Assembly (NCBI RefSeq): GCF_003857035.1
Contig: NZ_QGSY01000330.1
Location: 18,530-82,529 of the forward strand
Direction of reading: 5' to 3'
DNA length: 64,000 bases
Origin: Micromonospora arida
GTDB lineage: Bacteria > Actinomycetota > Actinomycetes > Mycobacteriales > Micromonosporaceae
In this document: piece by piece, positions 9,246 to 18,203 of the stretch
Layout of the letters: each line of letters starts with the position of its first letter
How positions within the stretch are numbered: the stretch's first letter is position 1
The notes under the pieces: model-generated
Told to the model about the DNA's origin: nothing
What the model saw: only the letters and a program-made list of their open reading frames with translations
The model's database searches: none
Program-made: the position numbers and the translations under genes

Positions 9246-9710
9246 TGCCGTTCCCCCGCACCCCAGGCCCCTGGCATGACTTGATCTGAGCATAGCTGTC
9301 GACGCCGGACAGCTACCGGGAGCGCTCCGCCGCCGAGGCAGTGTCCTTCAAACCCGCGCCCGCCCCGGCTGCCAACGCCGCCGTGATCACCAGTTCCGCC
9401 GACATGGTCCACTCCCGCCTATCGATGACGCCCCATTCTGACCCGGGGGCATCGACCGGTCACACGTGAGAAGTGTTCGCACGGTGGTAGTGGCGGCCGA
9501 CGCGCCAAGTTTACGAAGGGCTCCTCTTCGACGATGATGTTGCGCAATCGCCTGGCCAGGGCGAGCGTTAACGTTCCAGCAGGGCAATCATCGAGCGCGT
9601 GCCGACGGTCGCGCGCGACGCGCCAGTAGGGCGATCAGCAGATCCAGGGAACGCCACGGTTCGATAGCGGTCACCTGCTCGGCCGCGTCAGGTCCAACAG
9701 GGAGCCATCG
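9246..9710. other. Intergenic region without a supportable gene
   Basis: Short frames are present on both strands but none carries a recognisable motif, ribosome site and coding-like composition together. I see no RNA gene or strong hairpin. Confidence 0.5.
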
Positions 9711-9968
9711 TCACCGTTTCCGCAGGAAGGCGTAGACGATCTTGTTGGAGGCGAATTCCGAGACGTTGACGAGGTCCCAGCCGAACTGGCCCAGGACCTC
9801 GGCGGCGGCAACCGCCTCGCTGACCTTGTCGCCGCTGACGCCGTGATGGGAGACCACGGCCAAGAGGCGATAGGGGTACGTCCGAAGATCGGCTTGGCCC
9901 TGCAGGATCGCCCGGGCGGTGACCATGCGGGTCCGGGCGATGTGCTCCGGGGTCTCTGCGGCGGTCAT
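9711..9968 (-). CDS. Small hypothetical protein, DUF4177-like C-terminus
   Basis: The protein of about 85 residues begins MTAAETPEHIARTRMVTARA and ends with FGWDLVNVSEFASNKIVYAF followed by LRKR. The 'G-W-D/E-L-V-N-V ... vYAFLRK' ending resembles small DUF4177-type single-domain proteins. Starts at ATG 9968 or ATG 9980 are both possible, and neither has a clear ribosome site. It lies just downstream of another small minus-strand gene and may be co-transcribed with it. Function unknown. Confidence 0.55.
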   Translation of the reverse strand: MTAAETPEHIARTRMVTARAILQGQADLRTYPYRLLAVVSHHGVSGDKVSEAVAAAEVLGQFGWDLVNVSEFASNKIVYAFLRKR

Positions 9969-10011
9969 ACCCGGCACCATAGTGGCTGGTCGCTCGGGCA
10001 GTCTGCCAGCT

Positions 10012-10221
10012 TCAGAGGTTGCCTGCGGGGCCCAGGTCGTGTCGTCGGTGAACAATCATGTCCGTAATGACCTTGCGACTGAATCCTGCACCGATCAGCC
10101 TCTTTGTTACCTGGCCGGTGCGCTCGTGGTCCTGGTCGAGTACCAAGCCGTTCAATGACAGGCCGGTCAGGTGCCTGTCGAGGTAGATCATCAACCCGCC
10201 CGACGGGTGTCCAGTCGACAT
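10012..10221 (-). CDS. Small hypothetical protein
   Basis: The protein of about 69 residues includes MIYLDRHLTGLSLNGLVLD, a charged middle and ITDMIVHRRHDLGPAGNL. GGAGG lies about ten bases before ATG 10221, supporting this start (GTG 10227 is also in frame). There is no membrane segment or known motif. The gene lies 43 bases upstream of the next minus-strand gene, so the two may form a transcription unit. It is short, so confidence is limited. Confidence 0.5.
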   Translation of the reverse strand: MSTGHPSGGLMIYLDRHLTGLSLNGLVLDQDHERTGQVTKRLIGAGFSRKVITDMIVHRRHDLGPAGNL

Positions 10222-10513
10222 CTCCACGCGGCCTCCGCTTCTGTCGAATTGAGGACGTTGTGACCGCGAGCGATCGGCGGGCGCGGTGGCTACGGCGGCG
10301 ATTGGTCGGGGAGAAGCACCCGTCCTGTCTGGCCTGGTGGGCGGTGGCCAAGTCCCGCACCCGCATGGCGTGGTCGCCGCTGGGGCGGGGGGTGACCGGG
10401 TGGCCTTCGACGACGGCAGTCGTCACCGTTTTCGTGTTCGGGCATGGCGAATAGGCTGGCCGGCTGCCCGCGATCGCCCGTGCGCGAGCCAGCCCCATGT
10501 TGTGTTAAAGATT

Positions 10514-10555
10514 CTTGACACCATGTCGGAACTGTTTTACCTTCGACATGTCAAG
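10514..10555 (+). promoter_or_regulatory. Promoter with two palindromic half-operators upstream of the XRE operon
   Basis: TTGACA (10515-10520) and TACCTT (10538-10543) form a sigma-70-like promoter with a 17-base spacer. CTTGACACCATGTCG (10514-10528) covers the -35 box. CGACATGTCAAG (10544-10555) follows the -10 box and is the near-perfect inverse of the first. Each copy contains a GACA...TGTC palindrome. The XRE regulator two genes downstream is the obvious candidate to bind here and repress its own operon; this is inference from layout. Confidence 0.7.
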
Positions 10556-10578
10556 TTTTTCGTACATTGGAGCGGGAC

Positions 10579-10998
10579 ATGTCCTCCGAGGAGAAGCGCA
10601 CCTGGATCTTCGCCCTGATCGGCGCCGTCGTCCCGATCGCCTACCTGGCGACCGTCGTGTCCAAGGTGCCGGGTACGGACGTGGCGAGGATCGCCTACGT
10701 GGGGCCGATGCTCACCTCGATCGGCGTCGGGATCGGCGCGGGCATCGTCCTGTCCATCGTGGCCGCCATGGCCTCGCCCAAGGATGCGGACAGGACCGAC
10801 GAGCGCGATCGGGAGATCAACCGGCGGGGGGAGTACGTCGGGTTCTACGTGATGAGCATCGCCGCGATCGTGCCGTTGGTCCTGGCGATGGCGAAGGTCG
10901 AGCACTTCTGGATCGCTCATGCGCTCTACCTGGCGTTCGTCCTGGCCGCGCTCGCCTCGTCGGCGGTGAAGATCGTCGCGTACCGGCGGGGCTGGTAG
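10579..10998 (+). CDS. Four-helix membrane protein (DUF2178-like) co-encoded with an XRE regulator
   Basis: The protein of 139 residues has four hydrophobic helices, including TWIFALIGAVVPIAYLATVV, LTSIGVGIGAGIVLSIVAAM and VMSIAAIVPLVLAMA. A charged loop with DADRTDERDREINRRGEYVG joins helices two and three. The 'DERD..I...G' loop and size resemble DUF2178-type proteins commonly paired with small HTH regulators. GGAGCGGG precedes ATG 10579. The XRE gene starts two bases after its TAG stop, and the promoter/operator at 10514-10555 lies directly upstream. Molecular function is unknown. The membrane protein may tune or be controlled by the regulator. Confidence 0.75.
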   Translation: MSSEEKRTWIFALIGAVVPIAYLATVVSKVPGTDVARIAYVGPMLTSIGVGIGAGIVLSIVAAMASPKDADRTDERDREINRRGEYVGFYVMSIAAIVPLVLAMAKVEHFWIAHALYLAFVLAALASSAVKIVAYRRGW

Positions 10999-11000
10999 CC

Positions 11001-11225
11001 ATGGGCAAGCCGACCAGGGTTACCAACTCGATCCGGGCGCTGCGCTTCGCCCACGGGGAGATGACCCAGGCGGAGTTGGCCGACCGCATCGGCGTGACCC
11101 GCCAGACCATCATCGCGATCGAACAGGGCCGCTACTCGCCGTCATTGGAGGTGGCGTTCCAGATCGCGCGGGTATTCCGGGTGCCACTCGACGAGGTTTT
11201 CGGATACCCGGACACCGAACAGTAG
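11001..11225 (+). CDS. Small XRE-family transcriptional regulator
   Basis: This 74-residue protein is essentially a single helix-turn-helix domain: MTQAELADRIGVTRQTIIAI is the HTH core, followed by EQGRYSPSLEVAFQIARVF and PLDEVFGYP. The YSPSLE/LDEVF ending is typical of the short XRE regulators that accompany small integral membrane proteins. It starts two bases after the upstream stop, so translation is probably coupled. The inverted repeats in the promoter region at 10514-10555 are likely its binding sites, giving negative autoregulation; this has not been shown by the sequence alone. Confidence 0.9.
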   Translation: MGKPTRVTNSIRALRFAHGEMTQAELADRIGVTRQTIIAIEQGRYSPSLEVAFQIARVFRVPLDEVFGYPDTEQ

Positions 11226-11345
11226 ACCCCACAACGTGACACGGCGCGCGAGGCAACCGCCTCGCGGCCCGGTTCCACGCACCCGAAATCAAGGGGAGAT
11301 CCTGCAAACCCCTCAACGCCTCGCCCGGATCGAGAAGGAGCCACG

Positions 11346-12053
11346 ATGCACGCGCTGACACGTACCGCCCGCATGACCGGGCTGTTCTACCTCGGCAATG
11401 CCATCACCGGCGTACTCGGGTTCCTTATTGTCCGCCCGCAGATCTTCGCAGCCGACGACCCCAATGCGACGCTGGCCAACCTGGCTACGCACGAGTCGCT
11501 CGCCCGCGCTGGCGTTGCCTTGGAGCTGGGCATGGTCGTAACCCAGATCCTCGCCGCCGTCTGGTTCTATCGCCTGTTCCGCACCGTAGACTCCTCTGCC
11601 GCGAGCGGGATCGCCGCCTTCGGCCTGGTCAACACGATCGTGGGCCTCGTGAGCGCGGCACTGTTGGCCACGACGGTCGAGGTATCGGTCGACCCGGTCG
11701 GCGACGCGGCGGCCAACGTCCAGGTTCTGTACCTGGTCAGCGACAACCTGTGGGGCGTGGGAGCACTGTTCTTCGGCCTGTGGCTTATCCCCATGGGCTG
11801 GTGCGTGCTGCGATCGGGCTGGATGCCCCGCGTCCTGGGCTGGACCCTCGTCGGTGGCGGTGTCGGGTACGTGCTCAGCGCGTTCATCAGATACCTCGCC
11901 CCTGACGCACAGGTCGTCGCCGAGGCACTTGCGTACCCCGCATCCGTCGGCGAGTTCTGGATGGTCGGCTACCTGCTCATCCGCGGCGTGCGCCGGCAGG
12001 TACTGGACGAAGCGCCGCCAACCGTTCACCCGCCGACGCCGGTGGCGAGCTGA
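11346..12053 (+). CDS. DUF4386 family membrane protein
   Basis: The protein of 235 residues has six hydrophobic helices. The N-terminal pattern TARMTGLFYLGNAITGVLGF and the later VWFYRLFRTVD, GALFFGLWLIPMGWCVLRSG and MPRVLGWTLVGGGVGYV are characteristic of DUF4386. GAGAAGGAGC provides a good ribosome site before ATG 11346. It follows the XRE gene on the same strand after 120 bases and may be in the same operon. Molecular function is not established for this family. Confidence 0.85.
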   Translation: MHALTRTARMTGLFYLGNAITGVLGFLIVRPQIFAADDPNATLANLATHESLARAGVALELGMVVTQILAAVWFYRLFRTVDSSAASGIAAFGLVNTIVGLVSAALLATTVEVSVDPVGDAAANVQVLYLVSDNLWGVGALFFGLWLIPMGWCVLRSGWMPRVLGWTLVGGGVGYVLSAFIRYLAPDAQVVAEALAYPASVGEFWMVGYLLIRGVRRQVLDEAPPTVHPPTPVAS

Positions 12054-12436
12054 AGCGTTGCCTAATGCACGCCGGGAAGGACCTGGCAGCCTAACCAAGA
12101 TCCAGAATCACTCAGATAGAAACGCACCCGCCGCGCGATGAGAACGACAAGGCCTCCTAAGAGGGCGGTACGTGCACCTGTCACTTCGTCGAGGAGTACG
12201 GGCCGCCCTCCGAACGCGACGGCTACTGACCGCCCCGCCACCCGACCGGGCCCCGAACCTCATGGTGCGGAGCCCGGCAGGTGGATGGTCGTGTTAAGCG
12301 ACTGCCGCGGCGACTTTCACCGGCGGGATGCCGCAGCCTTCGGGAAGCTCGGCGAGGGGCGGCGGGGAAGGCCGGAGACGATCCACAGCCGCATGATGTC
12401 GTGGGTGACCAGCGGGCCGGCGCCCGTTCCGTCCTC
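12054..12436. other. Intergenic region between convergent genes
   Basis: No frame here has a known motif or convincing start. I see no strong terminator hairpin, although convergent genes end on both sides. Confidence 0.5.
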
Positions 12437-12901
12437 TTAGAAGAGGGTTGCCTGGGTGCACGACGAGACCGCGCCAGCACCGTTGATCCTGCAGCTGTAA
12501 ATCTTCACATCGCGAACGTCTTTGAAGGTCCAGCTGTGATCCACAGTGTCGTAGGCCCCGGTGGTCACCTTGATCGGGTTGGCAGTCGAGTAGACCCATG
12601 AGCTGCCGTTCCACTTGTAATAGGTCAGGTGCAGCGCCGCACCGTAACCATCCGGGCAGAGATCACGCTCCCATGCGTCGAAGCCACCTGCGAATGCCTG
12701 GTAGCCACCTTTGACGCCGCCATTCGCGTAGTAGGTGTACGTGCCCCCCGCCTTGGTCGTCATATCACAGCCGCGGCCCGAGTCAGCTGGTCCGTTGGCA
12801 TAGAAGTTCAGCGTGGTGGCGGCGCTGGCCGGCGCGGAGAATGCCAAAACTGCCGTCGCCGTTGCGCAGGCCACCATGGCCGTCCTCTTGATGAATCTCA
12901 T
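12437..12901 (-). CDS. Secreted hypothetical protein
   Basis: The protein of 154 residues starts with a classic Sec signal peptide: basic MRFIKR, hydrophobic TAMVACATATAVLAF and a cleavage site after SAPASA. The mature part of about 125 residues is rich in Tyr, Gly and Thr (GGTYTYYANGGVKGGYQAF; LHLTYYKWNGSSWVYS). It carries four Cys (CDM, LCPDG, SCR, SCT), enough for two disulfides. It is therefore expected to be a small exported beta-rich protein. GGAGG lies about 15 bases before the ATG. No family was recognised. Confidence 0.75.
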   Translation of the reverse strand: MRFIKRTAMVACATATAVLAFSAPASAATTLNFYANGPADSGRGCDMTTKAGGTYTYYANGGVKGGYQAFAGGFDAWERDLCPDGYGAALHLTYYKWNGSSWVYSTANPIKVTTGAYDTVDHSWTFKDVRDVKIYSCRINGAGAVSSCTQATLF

Positions 12902-13045
12902 GAGTGCGTGAAACCTCCATGCTCTAGCGATCGTGGAGAGACAGGGTCAAGTCCCCGTATCGCGCTTACGTGGGTGCGCGAGTCGACCTGCCAGCCATTG
13001 TGGACGCCACGAGTCAGGATGGCGTTAGCGCAGAGCGCACGCCGC

Positions 13046-14035
13046 TTAGCTCTCGACGCCGACCAGGCTGTGCGGAACCATCTCCCGATACTCGCTCGGC
13101 GTCATGTCGTAGGAGAGCCGGAATGTCCGGGTGAAATCGGCCGGTCGCGGAAAGCCCCAGCGCAGCGCGATCGCGTGGATCGGACGGCCTCGCAGCCGGG
13201 GATCGGCGAGATCGCGGCGGCAACGGGCCAGTCGTTCACGACGGATCCAGGCTGAGACGGTCAAGTCCTGCTGCCGGAAGAGTTGGTGGAGATGGCGGAC
13301 CGAGATCTGGTGCGCGGCGGCGATGGTCACCGGGGACAGCTCCGGATCACCGAGGTGCTGTTGGATGAAGGCGTGAATGCGCAGCATAAGAGCGTTCTGA
13401 GGGCTCTCGGGCGGCAGTTCGCATCCAGCGCCGAGTTCGCGGGCGAGTGTGATGGACAGTAGATCGAGGAAGACCGTGGCCAGCCGAGGGCAGTCCGCAG
13501 GCTCGTAGTGGTCTGCGTCCCTGACCAGTCCGAACAGGAACTGTGCGACCAAACCTCCCGTTCCGACTCTCCCGGACATGCGTGCGCCGAGCAGTTGCTC
13601 GAAGTTGCGCGTGGGCAGCAGCGCTCTGGGAAACTGTGCCACCACCGTGCGAGCCACGACCGGAGTCGCGGCGGTCACGTGCGCCTCGTATGGGTGTGAC
13701 GTGTCGTAGAGCACGAGGTCGTCCGGCCCCGCGATGCTTTCCCGGCCGCCTTGGGCGATTCCTTGCTTGCCCTCCAGGATCATCCCCAAGCTGAGGTACT
13801 CGGGGTCGTTCTGCCGGATCAATCTCGGCGTGCGCCTACACCGCAACGAGGGATACGTCATCGCGACGATCTGGACCGCGCCCAGGTCGAGATGTTGCAT
13901 CGTTGCCCGAAAGTCCTGGTGCGGGCTTTCGGTGGCTATGTCCGAGGCCGCGAGCGATCGCATCGCCATTTCGTGCCAGCGGTCGAATCGCTCGTCGACC
14001 GGGAAGTCCGTGCTGTCGAACAACGTCTGGATCAT
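13046..14035 (-). CDS. AraC-family transcriptional regulator
   Basis: The protein of about 329 residues has an N-terminal AraC-binding-like domain (with LSLGMILEGKQGIAQGGRES and DDLVLYDTSHPYEAH). The C-terminal two-HTH domain shows VTIAAAHQISVRHLHQLFRQ, then HAIALRWGFPRPADFTRTF and the final DMTPSEYR. This arrangement is typical of activators of the NitR/FeaR type with a DUF-like sensory half. Start codons ATG 14044, 14041 and 14035 are clustered; GAAAGG is best spaced for 14035 or 14041. The effector and targets are unknown. The gene diverges from the GNAT gene at 14364. Confidence 0.85.
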   Translation of the reverse strand: MIQTLFDSTDFPVDERFDRWHEMAMRSLAASDIATESPHQDFRATMQHLDLGAVQIVAMTYPSLRCRRTPRLIRQNDPEYLSLGMILEGKQGIAQGGRESIAGPDDLVLYDTSHPYEAHVTAATPVVARTVVAQFPRALLPTRNFEQLLGARMSGRVGTGGLVAQFLFGLVRDADHYEPADCPRLATVFLDLLSITLARELGAGCELPPESPQNALMLRIHAFIQQHLGDPELSPVTIAAAHQISVRHLHQLFRQQDLTVSAWIRRERLARCRRDLADPRLRGRPIHAIALRWGFPRPADFTRTFRLSYDMTPSEYREMVPHSLVGVES

Positions 14036-14363
14036 CGTCATCATCCTTTCGGCACAGGACAGACAGCAAGAAACCAGGGCGACTACATAGTCCGGCGTCT
14101 CTATGGGGATTAGAGCACACCGTGAGTACTGCACCGCGTGCGCTTGTGGGGTTGAGGAACATCGACGTCAAGACGTGCGGTCGACGATGATCTTCAGCGG
14201 CAGGCACCGGCCACAGGTTCGCCGGTCGCGCACCTCCGGCGGCGGTTCCCCCAGCGACGCGACCGCCATCGGTGTTCGTGGCACAGATGGTCGGCAACCG
14301 CCTGGGCCGTGTTTCAGAAGTGCTCGTGTTGGGCCTACTCGGCACGATGGGTAGCCTGCCGGG
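14036..14363. other. Divergent intergenic region between AraC and GNAT genes
   Basis: About 330 bases separate the divergent AraC and GNAT starts. The only motif I can support is the -10-like box at 14352-14357. No further gene or hairpin is evident. Confidence 0.5.
14352..14357 (+). promoter_or_regulatory. Probable -10 box (TAGCCT) for leaderless GNAT gene
   Basis: TAGCCT ends exactly six bases before ATG 14364 and no Shine-Dalgarno sequence is present, so a leaderless transcript starting on the ATG is likely. Confidence 0.45.
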
Positions 14364-14870
14364 ATGGCAAAGGTTGTCACCTACCTGGAGATGAATAACG
14401 CCAAGGACCTGCGACCTGGGAAGGTGGTGCCGGAACTTCTCCTACGGCGCGTTGACGGTGGCCTGCCGCTCGTGCGTGCCACCAATGCTCAGGTCGGAGC
14501 CCCCTACGGGTGGCGGAGTGCGTCTCGCACGAACGAAGAGTGGCAGGAGCTGATGCGGTGTCGTCCGTGGCGCCAGTACTGGTTCATCACCCTGAAGGAC
14601 GAGACCGTGGGGGTTGCAAATTTGGAACCCCAGCCTGAAGGTGCTGTGGAGATCACCACCTTTGGGCTGTTACCCGAATATGTCGGGAGGGGTCTCGGTG
14701 GCCATGCGCTGACGCTGACCATCAGGCAAGCATGGGACAGTGAGGCCGTGGAGTCTCCGGCTGTACGCAGGGTTTGGCTGCACACATGCTCGTTGGACCA
14801 TCCGAATGCACTACGCAACTATCAACGACGCGGCTTGACTGCCTATCGCACCGCGGTTGAAGCCGAGTAA
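14364..14870 (+). CDS. GNAT family N-acetyltransferase
   Basis: The protein of 168 residues has the GNAT acetyl-CoA binding signature: FGLLPEYVGRGLGGHALT contains the Q/R-x-x-G-x-G/A loop. The closing motif is CSLDHPNALRNYQRRGL, in which the Asn/Tyr pair of motif B is seen. The N-terminal half is variable and would set the acceptor substrate, which cannot be predicted. The start is supported by the -10 box at 14352-14357. The gene is convergent with the five-gene operon that ends at 14997. Confidence 0.88.
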   Translation: MAKVVTYLEMNNAKDLRPGKVVPELLLRRVDGGLPLVRATNAQVGAPYGWRSASRTNEEWQELMRCRPWRQYWFITLKDETVGVANLEPQPEGAVEITTFGLLPEYVGRGLGGHALTLTIRQAWDSEAVESPAVRRVWLHTCSLDHPNALRNYQRRGLTAYRTAVEAE

Positions 14871-14996
14871 TAGCCAGCTCAGGCCGAATCATCGTGGAGC
14901 GCGCCGACCAGCTCGCCCGCCGGCCCGCCGAAACCGCGCCTTGCCGGATCGCCGCCCGGACTCCGCCTCGCCTCGACCGCCCTCATGAAACAGGCC

Positions 14997-17900
14997 TTAG
15001 CCGTCCCGGCACTCCGGCAGGGCGAGCAGGGCGTCCACGCCGTCCTCCACTGCCCGCAGCGATCGGGAGCCGTCGGCCCGCCGGATCACCCGCACCGGCA
15101 CCGGCGGCCCGGACGGACGCCGGGCCCGGAGCCCGAGCCGGCGGACCTCCAACAGTCCGGCCGCCTGGGTGACCGGCACCCGTACGTGGCTGCCGTCCGC
15201 ATTGTCCACGCCGACGGCGACCACCGTCCGGACGCCGTCGATCAGAACGGTCCGGACACACGTGACGTCCAGCGGGAGTGCCCCGTAGTCGGGATCCGGT
15301 CCGCGGTTCAGCCGCAACCAGCCGTCGCTGGCTTCCAGCGGTCCGGTCGGCGGCAGCGCTTCGGCGGTCGCCGGCACCACCTCGTCACCGATCCACGTCC
15401 ACGGATCGGCTCGCCGGTGCCAGGACCACGACCCGCGGACCCGGCCGGGAACCGGCAGCCGCGTCACGGCCGGATCGCGGAGGACGGGGCCACGCCGGAC
15501 GGTCGGTGAGATCCGGGCCAGGGCGGGGGCGGTCCAGGACCGTTCCAGCGTGACCGCCTTGCGGGGCAGCAGTCCGGTCGTCACGTGCACCCGTGAGCCG
15601 GGCACCATCAGCAGAGTCAGCATCACCGGCGATCCCGGCTGCACCGTGAACGTGCCGGAGGGGTTCACGTAGGCGGGTAGCGTGTCGCCGTCCCCGGCCA
15701 GGTCGGCCACCGCCGGGTCGACCACCAGCAGGCGTCCGTGCTCGTCGGCGACGAAGGCACCGAGCAGGCCGTCCTGCAGGTGACCGAGGACGCCGAGCCG
15801 GACGGGAAGCGCCGTGACGGCCAGTGCGGGAGGCCGGCGCGGATCCTCCACCTCGATGGCGAGCCGGGCCCGGACCACCGCGACCGGATGTCCGAGGAGC
15901 AGCCCGAGGTGTTCGGTACCGGCCGCGCCCACCTCGTCCACGGTCATTCGAGTGACGTCGAGAACGCGTCGCAGAGCTTCCAGAGCGGGGAGCGTACGCA
16001 GGTGGGCCGGCAACGCACGCAGCCCCCGGTCGGCGGCCAGCACCCGATCGGCCACGGCGGCCAGCACTGTGTTCGGCACGTCACGGTCCGGCCCACCACC
16101 CACCTGGGCCGCGGTGCCCGGCTCGGCCTCCCAGACCGTCCCGGCGACCGGGTCGGGCCGCAGCCGGCCGAGACCACCGCCGTCCGCGTCGAACAGCTCG
16201 ACGCTGCCGTCGAGTGGACTGGCCAGCAGGTAACCCGCGATCGGAGCTGTGCCGTCGACCGCCTCGGCCGTCCCACCGGCGCCGTCGGTGAACCGCATCG
16301 ACACCCGGGCCGGCGCCGGCGGGTCGGCCACCGGACTTCCCCGCTCGCGGACGACCGGCTCCAGCGGGTCGCCGCGCAGGCGGGCGGCGAGGTCCGCCAG
16401 GGAACCGGACAGCAGGTCCAGCGGCGTGTTCTGCTCGGCCATCGTGGCGGCGTGCGCGGTCAGGACCGTCGACCCGGTGAGCAGTCGGGTCGGCTTGCCG
16501 GCCGGCGCCGCACCGGCCGGCACGAAGTCGAGGTCATCGAGCGTCCAGTCGTGCACTCCGCCCGGTGAGGGGACGTACCCGAGCGACCAGTCGAGCCGGA
16601 ACGGCGCCCACGGGCGGCCGGGCGGGGTCAGCGCCAGGGGCGACGGCAGCGCGCCCACCACCGTCACGCCGGTCAGGCCGCCGCTCGGCAGCGCGTCGGG
16701 GTCGCGGAGCAGCCACAGCCGGGCCCTGGCCGCGGCCAGCAGGCTCGGCCGGCCCGGTGGCGCCGACGCGAGGTCCGGGGCCGAGCCAGGGTCCGTCGCC
16801 GCCAGCTCGACGAGCAGGTTCGCGCAGTCCGGTGCCGGCACCGGCAGACCGGCCAGCGGGTCGTCCGGGAGAGCCTCGGCGCCGAGGCCAAGCTTCGGCG
16901 GGATGCCGACGCCGAGCACCGTGACGGTGGTCCGGCAGACCAGGTGCCCGGTCGGGGTGTATCGGCCGTCGCCACCGTGCCGGAATCCCCGGCCCGCCCC
17001 CTGCAGCACGACCACGGGATCCTTGGCGTGCCAGGTACGCGGTCCGGGCCGGCGGACCTCGACCAGCCGTCCGTGCGGCGCCGGGATCGGCACCGGCCCG
17101 GGAAGGCCAGGGCCGCCCGGACCAGGGCTGTCGACCACCGGGGCGGAGGGCGGCGACGGCTGCCACACCACCTCCGTCACCGGGCGCCCCGGGCGGTGAC
17201 CGAACCGGGCCCGGTGCAGCGCCGCGTCCAGCCGGGCCGGCCAGTCCGGGAGATCGAGCCGGTCGGGGGCGCTGAGCAGGGCAGTCTCGGTCAGCCGGTG
17301 TACCAGCGGGCCGCCGGGAACGCCGGACGCCTCGTCCCGGTCACGGCGCCCGCCCTCCGTACCGTCCTCGGCGGTCAGCGCCAGCGTCGCCACCGCCGCG
17401 GCCGTCGTGTCGCCCACCGCGACCACGACCTCCGCCGGCACCGGCCGGGCCTCGGCCTCGGCCCCGAGGTCACCGCCGCCCGGCCAGCGCGGCTGCGGCC
17501 AGCCGATGGCGACCCCCGAACCGTGGAACAGACAGGATGTCGGCACCGGATCGGCACCGGAGGACCGCGGATCGAGGCTCCACCCGAACTCCTCCAGCAA
17601 CGTCCAGAAGCGAGCCTCGTCCGCCCCGGTCAGCGGGTCGGCGCCGGCCCGGCCGTACCAGCCGCAGACCAGGTAGGCGATCGACTGCGCGGCGCGGCCG
17701 ACGTCGAGCAGGTCGTCGTAGAGCGCGAACCGCCCGAGCACGTTGTCGTACGCGGCAGTCCAGGCCGGGTCTCCTGGACCGAGTGCGGTTATCGGCGGCG
17801 TCAGGTCCGGCAGCTCGATGTCGGGCAGGTCCGGCAGGCCCGGTCCGGGCCCGGGCAGGCCCGATCCGCTCCCCGGCGGTAACAGCCAGGTTCGCACCGT

Positions 17901-18203
17901 ACGGGTGGGCGCGGTGGCTGGGCCGCTGAGCCGGACCACCAGCCACCGGTCCGGCAATACCGGGAACACCGGTTCGACGGCGTCCCGGCCGGCCCGGGTC
18001 AGCGCGTCGGGCACGGCCCAGTGCAGGTGGGCGCCGGGCGGCCGGCCGTCGGCGAGCTCGGTGAACGGCTCCGGGGCGAGCCGTTGCCGGCGGGGTCCTC
18101 CGGCGCCGGCGACCGGCTGGGTCATCGCCGTGGTCGCCCAGCGTTCGTGCTCGTCACGGACCACCAGCACGTCGAGCTGCACCGGAACCAGCAGGCGGGT
18201 CAC
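14997..18203 (-). CDS. Large protein of unknown function, last gene of the giant-protein operon
   Basis: The protein of about 1068 residues begins with GTG 18203, whose GTGA overlaps the TGA of the preceding gene, so translational coupling is likely. Near the N-terminus are QLDVLVVRDEHERW and GAHLHWAVPDALTRAGRDA. Later segments include FWTLLEEFGWSLDP, LFDADGGGLGRLRPD, LPAYVNPSGTFTVQPGSPVM and GSWSWHRRADPWTWIGDEV. It is rich in Pro, Gly, Val and Asp, with few Lys (about four in its confident part), and appears beta-rich. I see no signal peptide, membrane helix or catalytic signature. Its position in a tight operon with the 3075-residue protein suggests joint function, perhaps as subunits of one assembly. 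Confidence 0.8.
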   Translation of the reverse strand: MTRLLVPVQLDVLVVRDEHERWATTAMTQPVAGAGGPRRQRLAPEPFTELADGRPPGAHLHWAVPDALTRAGRDAVEPVFPVLPDRWLVVRLSGPATAPTRTVRTWLLPPGSGSGLPGPGPGLPDLPDIELPDLTPPITALGPGDPAWTAAYDNVLGRFALYDDLLDVGRAAQSIAYLVCGWYGRAGADPLTGADEARFWTLLEEFGWSLDPRSSGADPVPTSCLFHGSGVAIGWPQPRWPGGGDLGAEAEARPVPAEVVVAVGDTTAAAVATLALTAEDGTEGGRRDRDEASGVPGGPLVHRLTETALLSAPDRLDLPDWPARLDAALHRARFGHRPGRPVTEVVWQPSPPSAPVVDSPGPGGPGLPGPVPIPAPHGRLVEVRRPGPRTWHAKDPVVVLQGAGRGFRHGGDGRYTPTGHLVCRTTVTVLGVGIPPKLGLGAEALPDDPLAGLPVPAPDCANLLVELAATDPGSAPDLASAPPGRPSLLAAARARLWLLRDPDALPSGGLTGVTVVGALPSPLALTPPGRPWAPFRLDWSLGYVPSPGGVHDWTLDDLDFVPAGAAPAGKPTRLLTGSTVLTAHAATMAEQNTPLDLLSGSLADLAARLRGDPLEPVVRERGSPVADPPAPARVSMRFTDGAGGTAEAVDGTAPIAGYLLASPLDGSVELFDADGGGLGRLRPDPVAGTVWEAEPGTAAQVGGGPDRDVPNTVLAAVADRVLAADRGLRALPAHLRTLPALEALRRVLDVTRMTVDEVGAAGTEHLGLLLGHPVAVVRARLAIEVEDPRRPPALAVTALPVRLGVLGHLQDGLLGAFVADEHGRLLVVDPAVADLAGDGDTLPAYVNPSGTFTVQPGSPVMLTLLMVPGSRVHVTTGLLPRKAVTLERSWTAPALARISPTVRRGPVLRDPAVTRLPVPGRVRGSWSWHRRADPWTWIGDEVVPATAEALPPTGPLEASDGWLRLNRGPDPDYGALPLDVTCVRTVLIDGVRTVVAVGVDNADGSHVRVPVTQAAGLLEVRRLGLRARRPSGPPVPVRVIRRADGSRSLRAVEDGVDALLALPECRDG

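Noticed and set aside
10228..10513. Possible small genes upstream of the XRE operon
   Set aside because: Frames in both directions are short and Arg-rich with no supporting motif.
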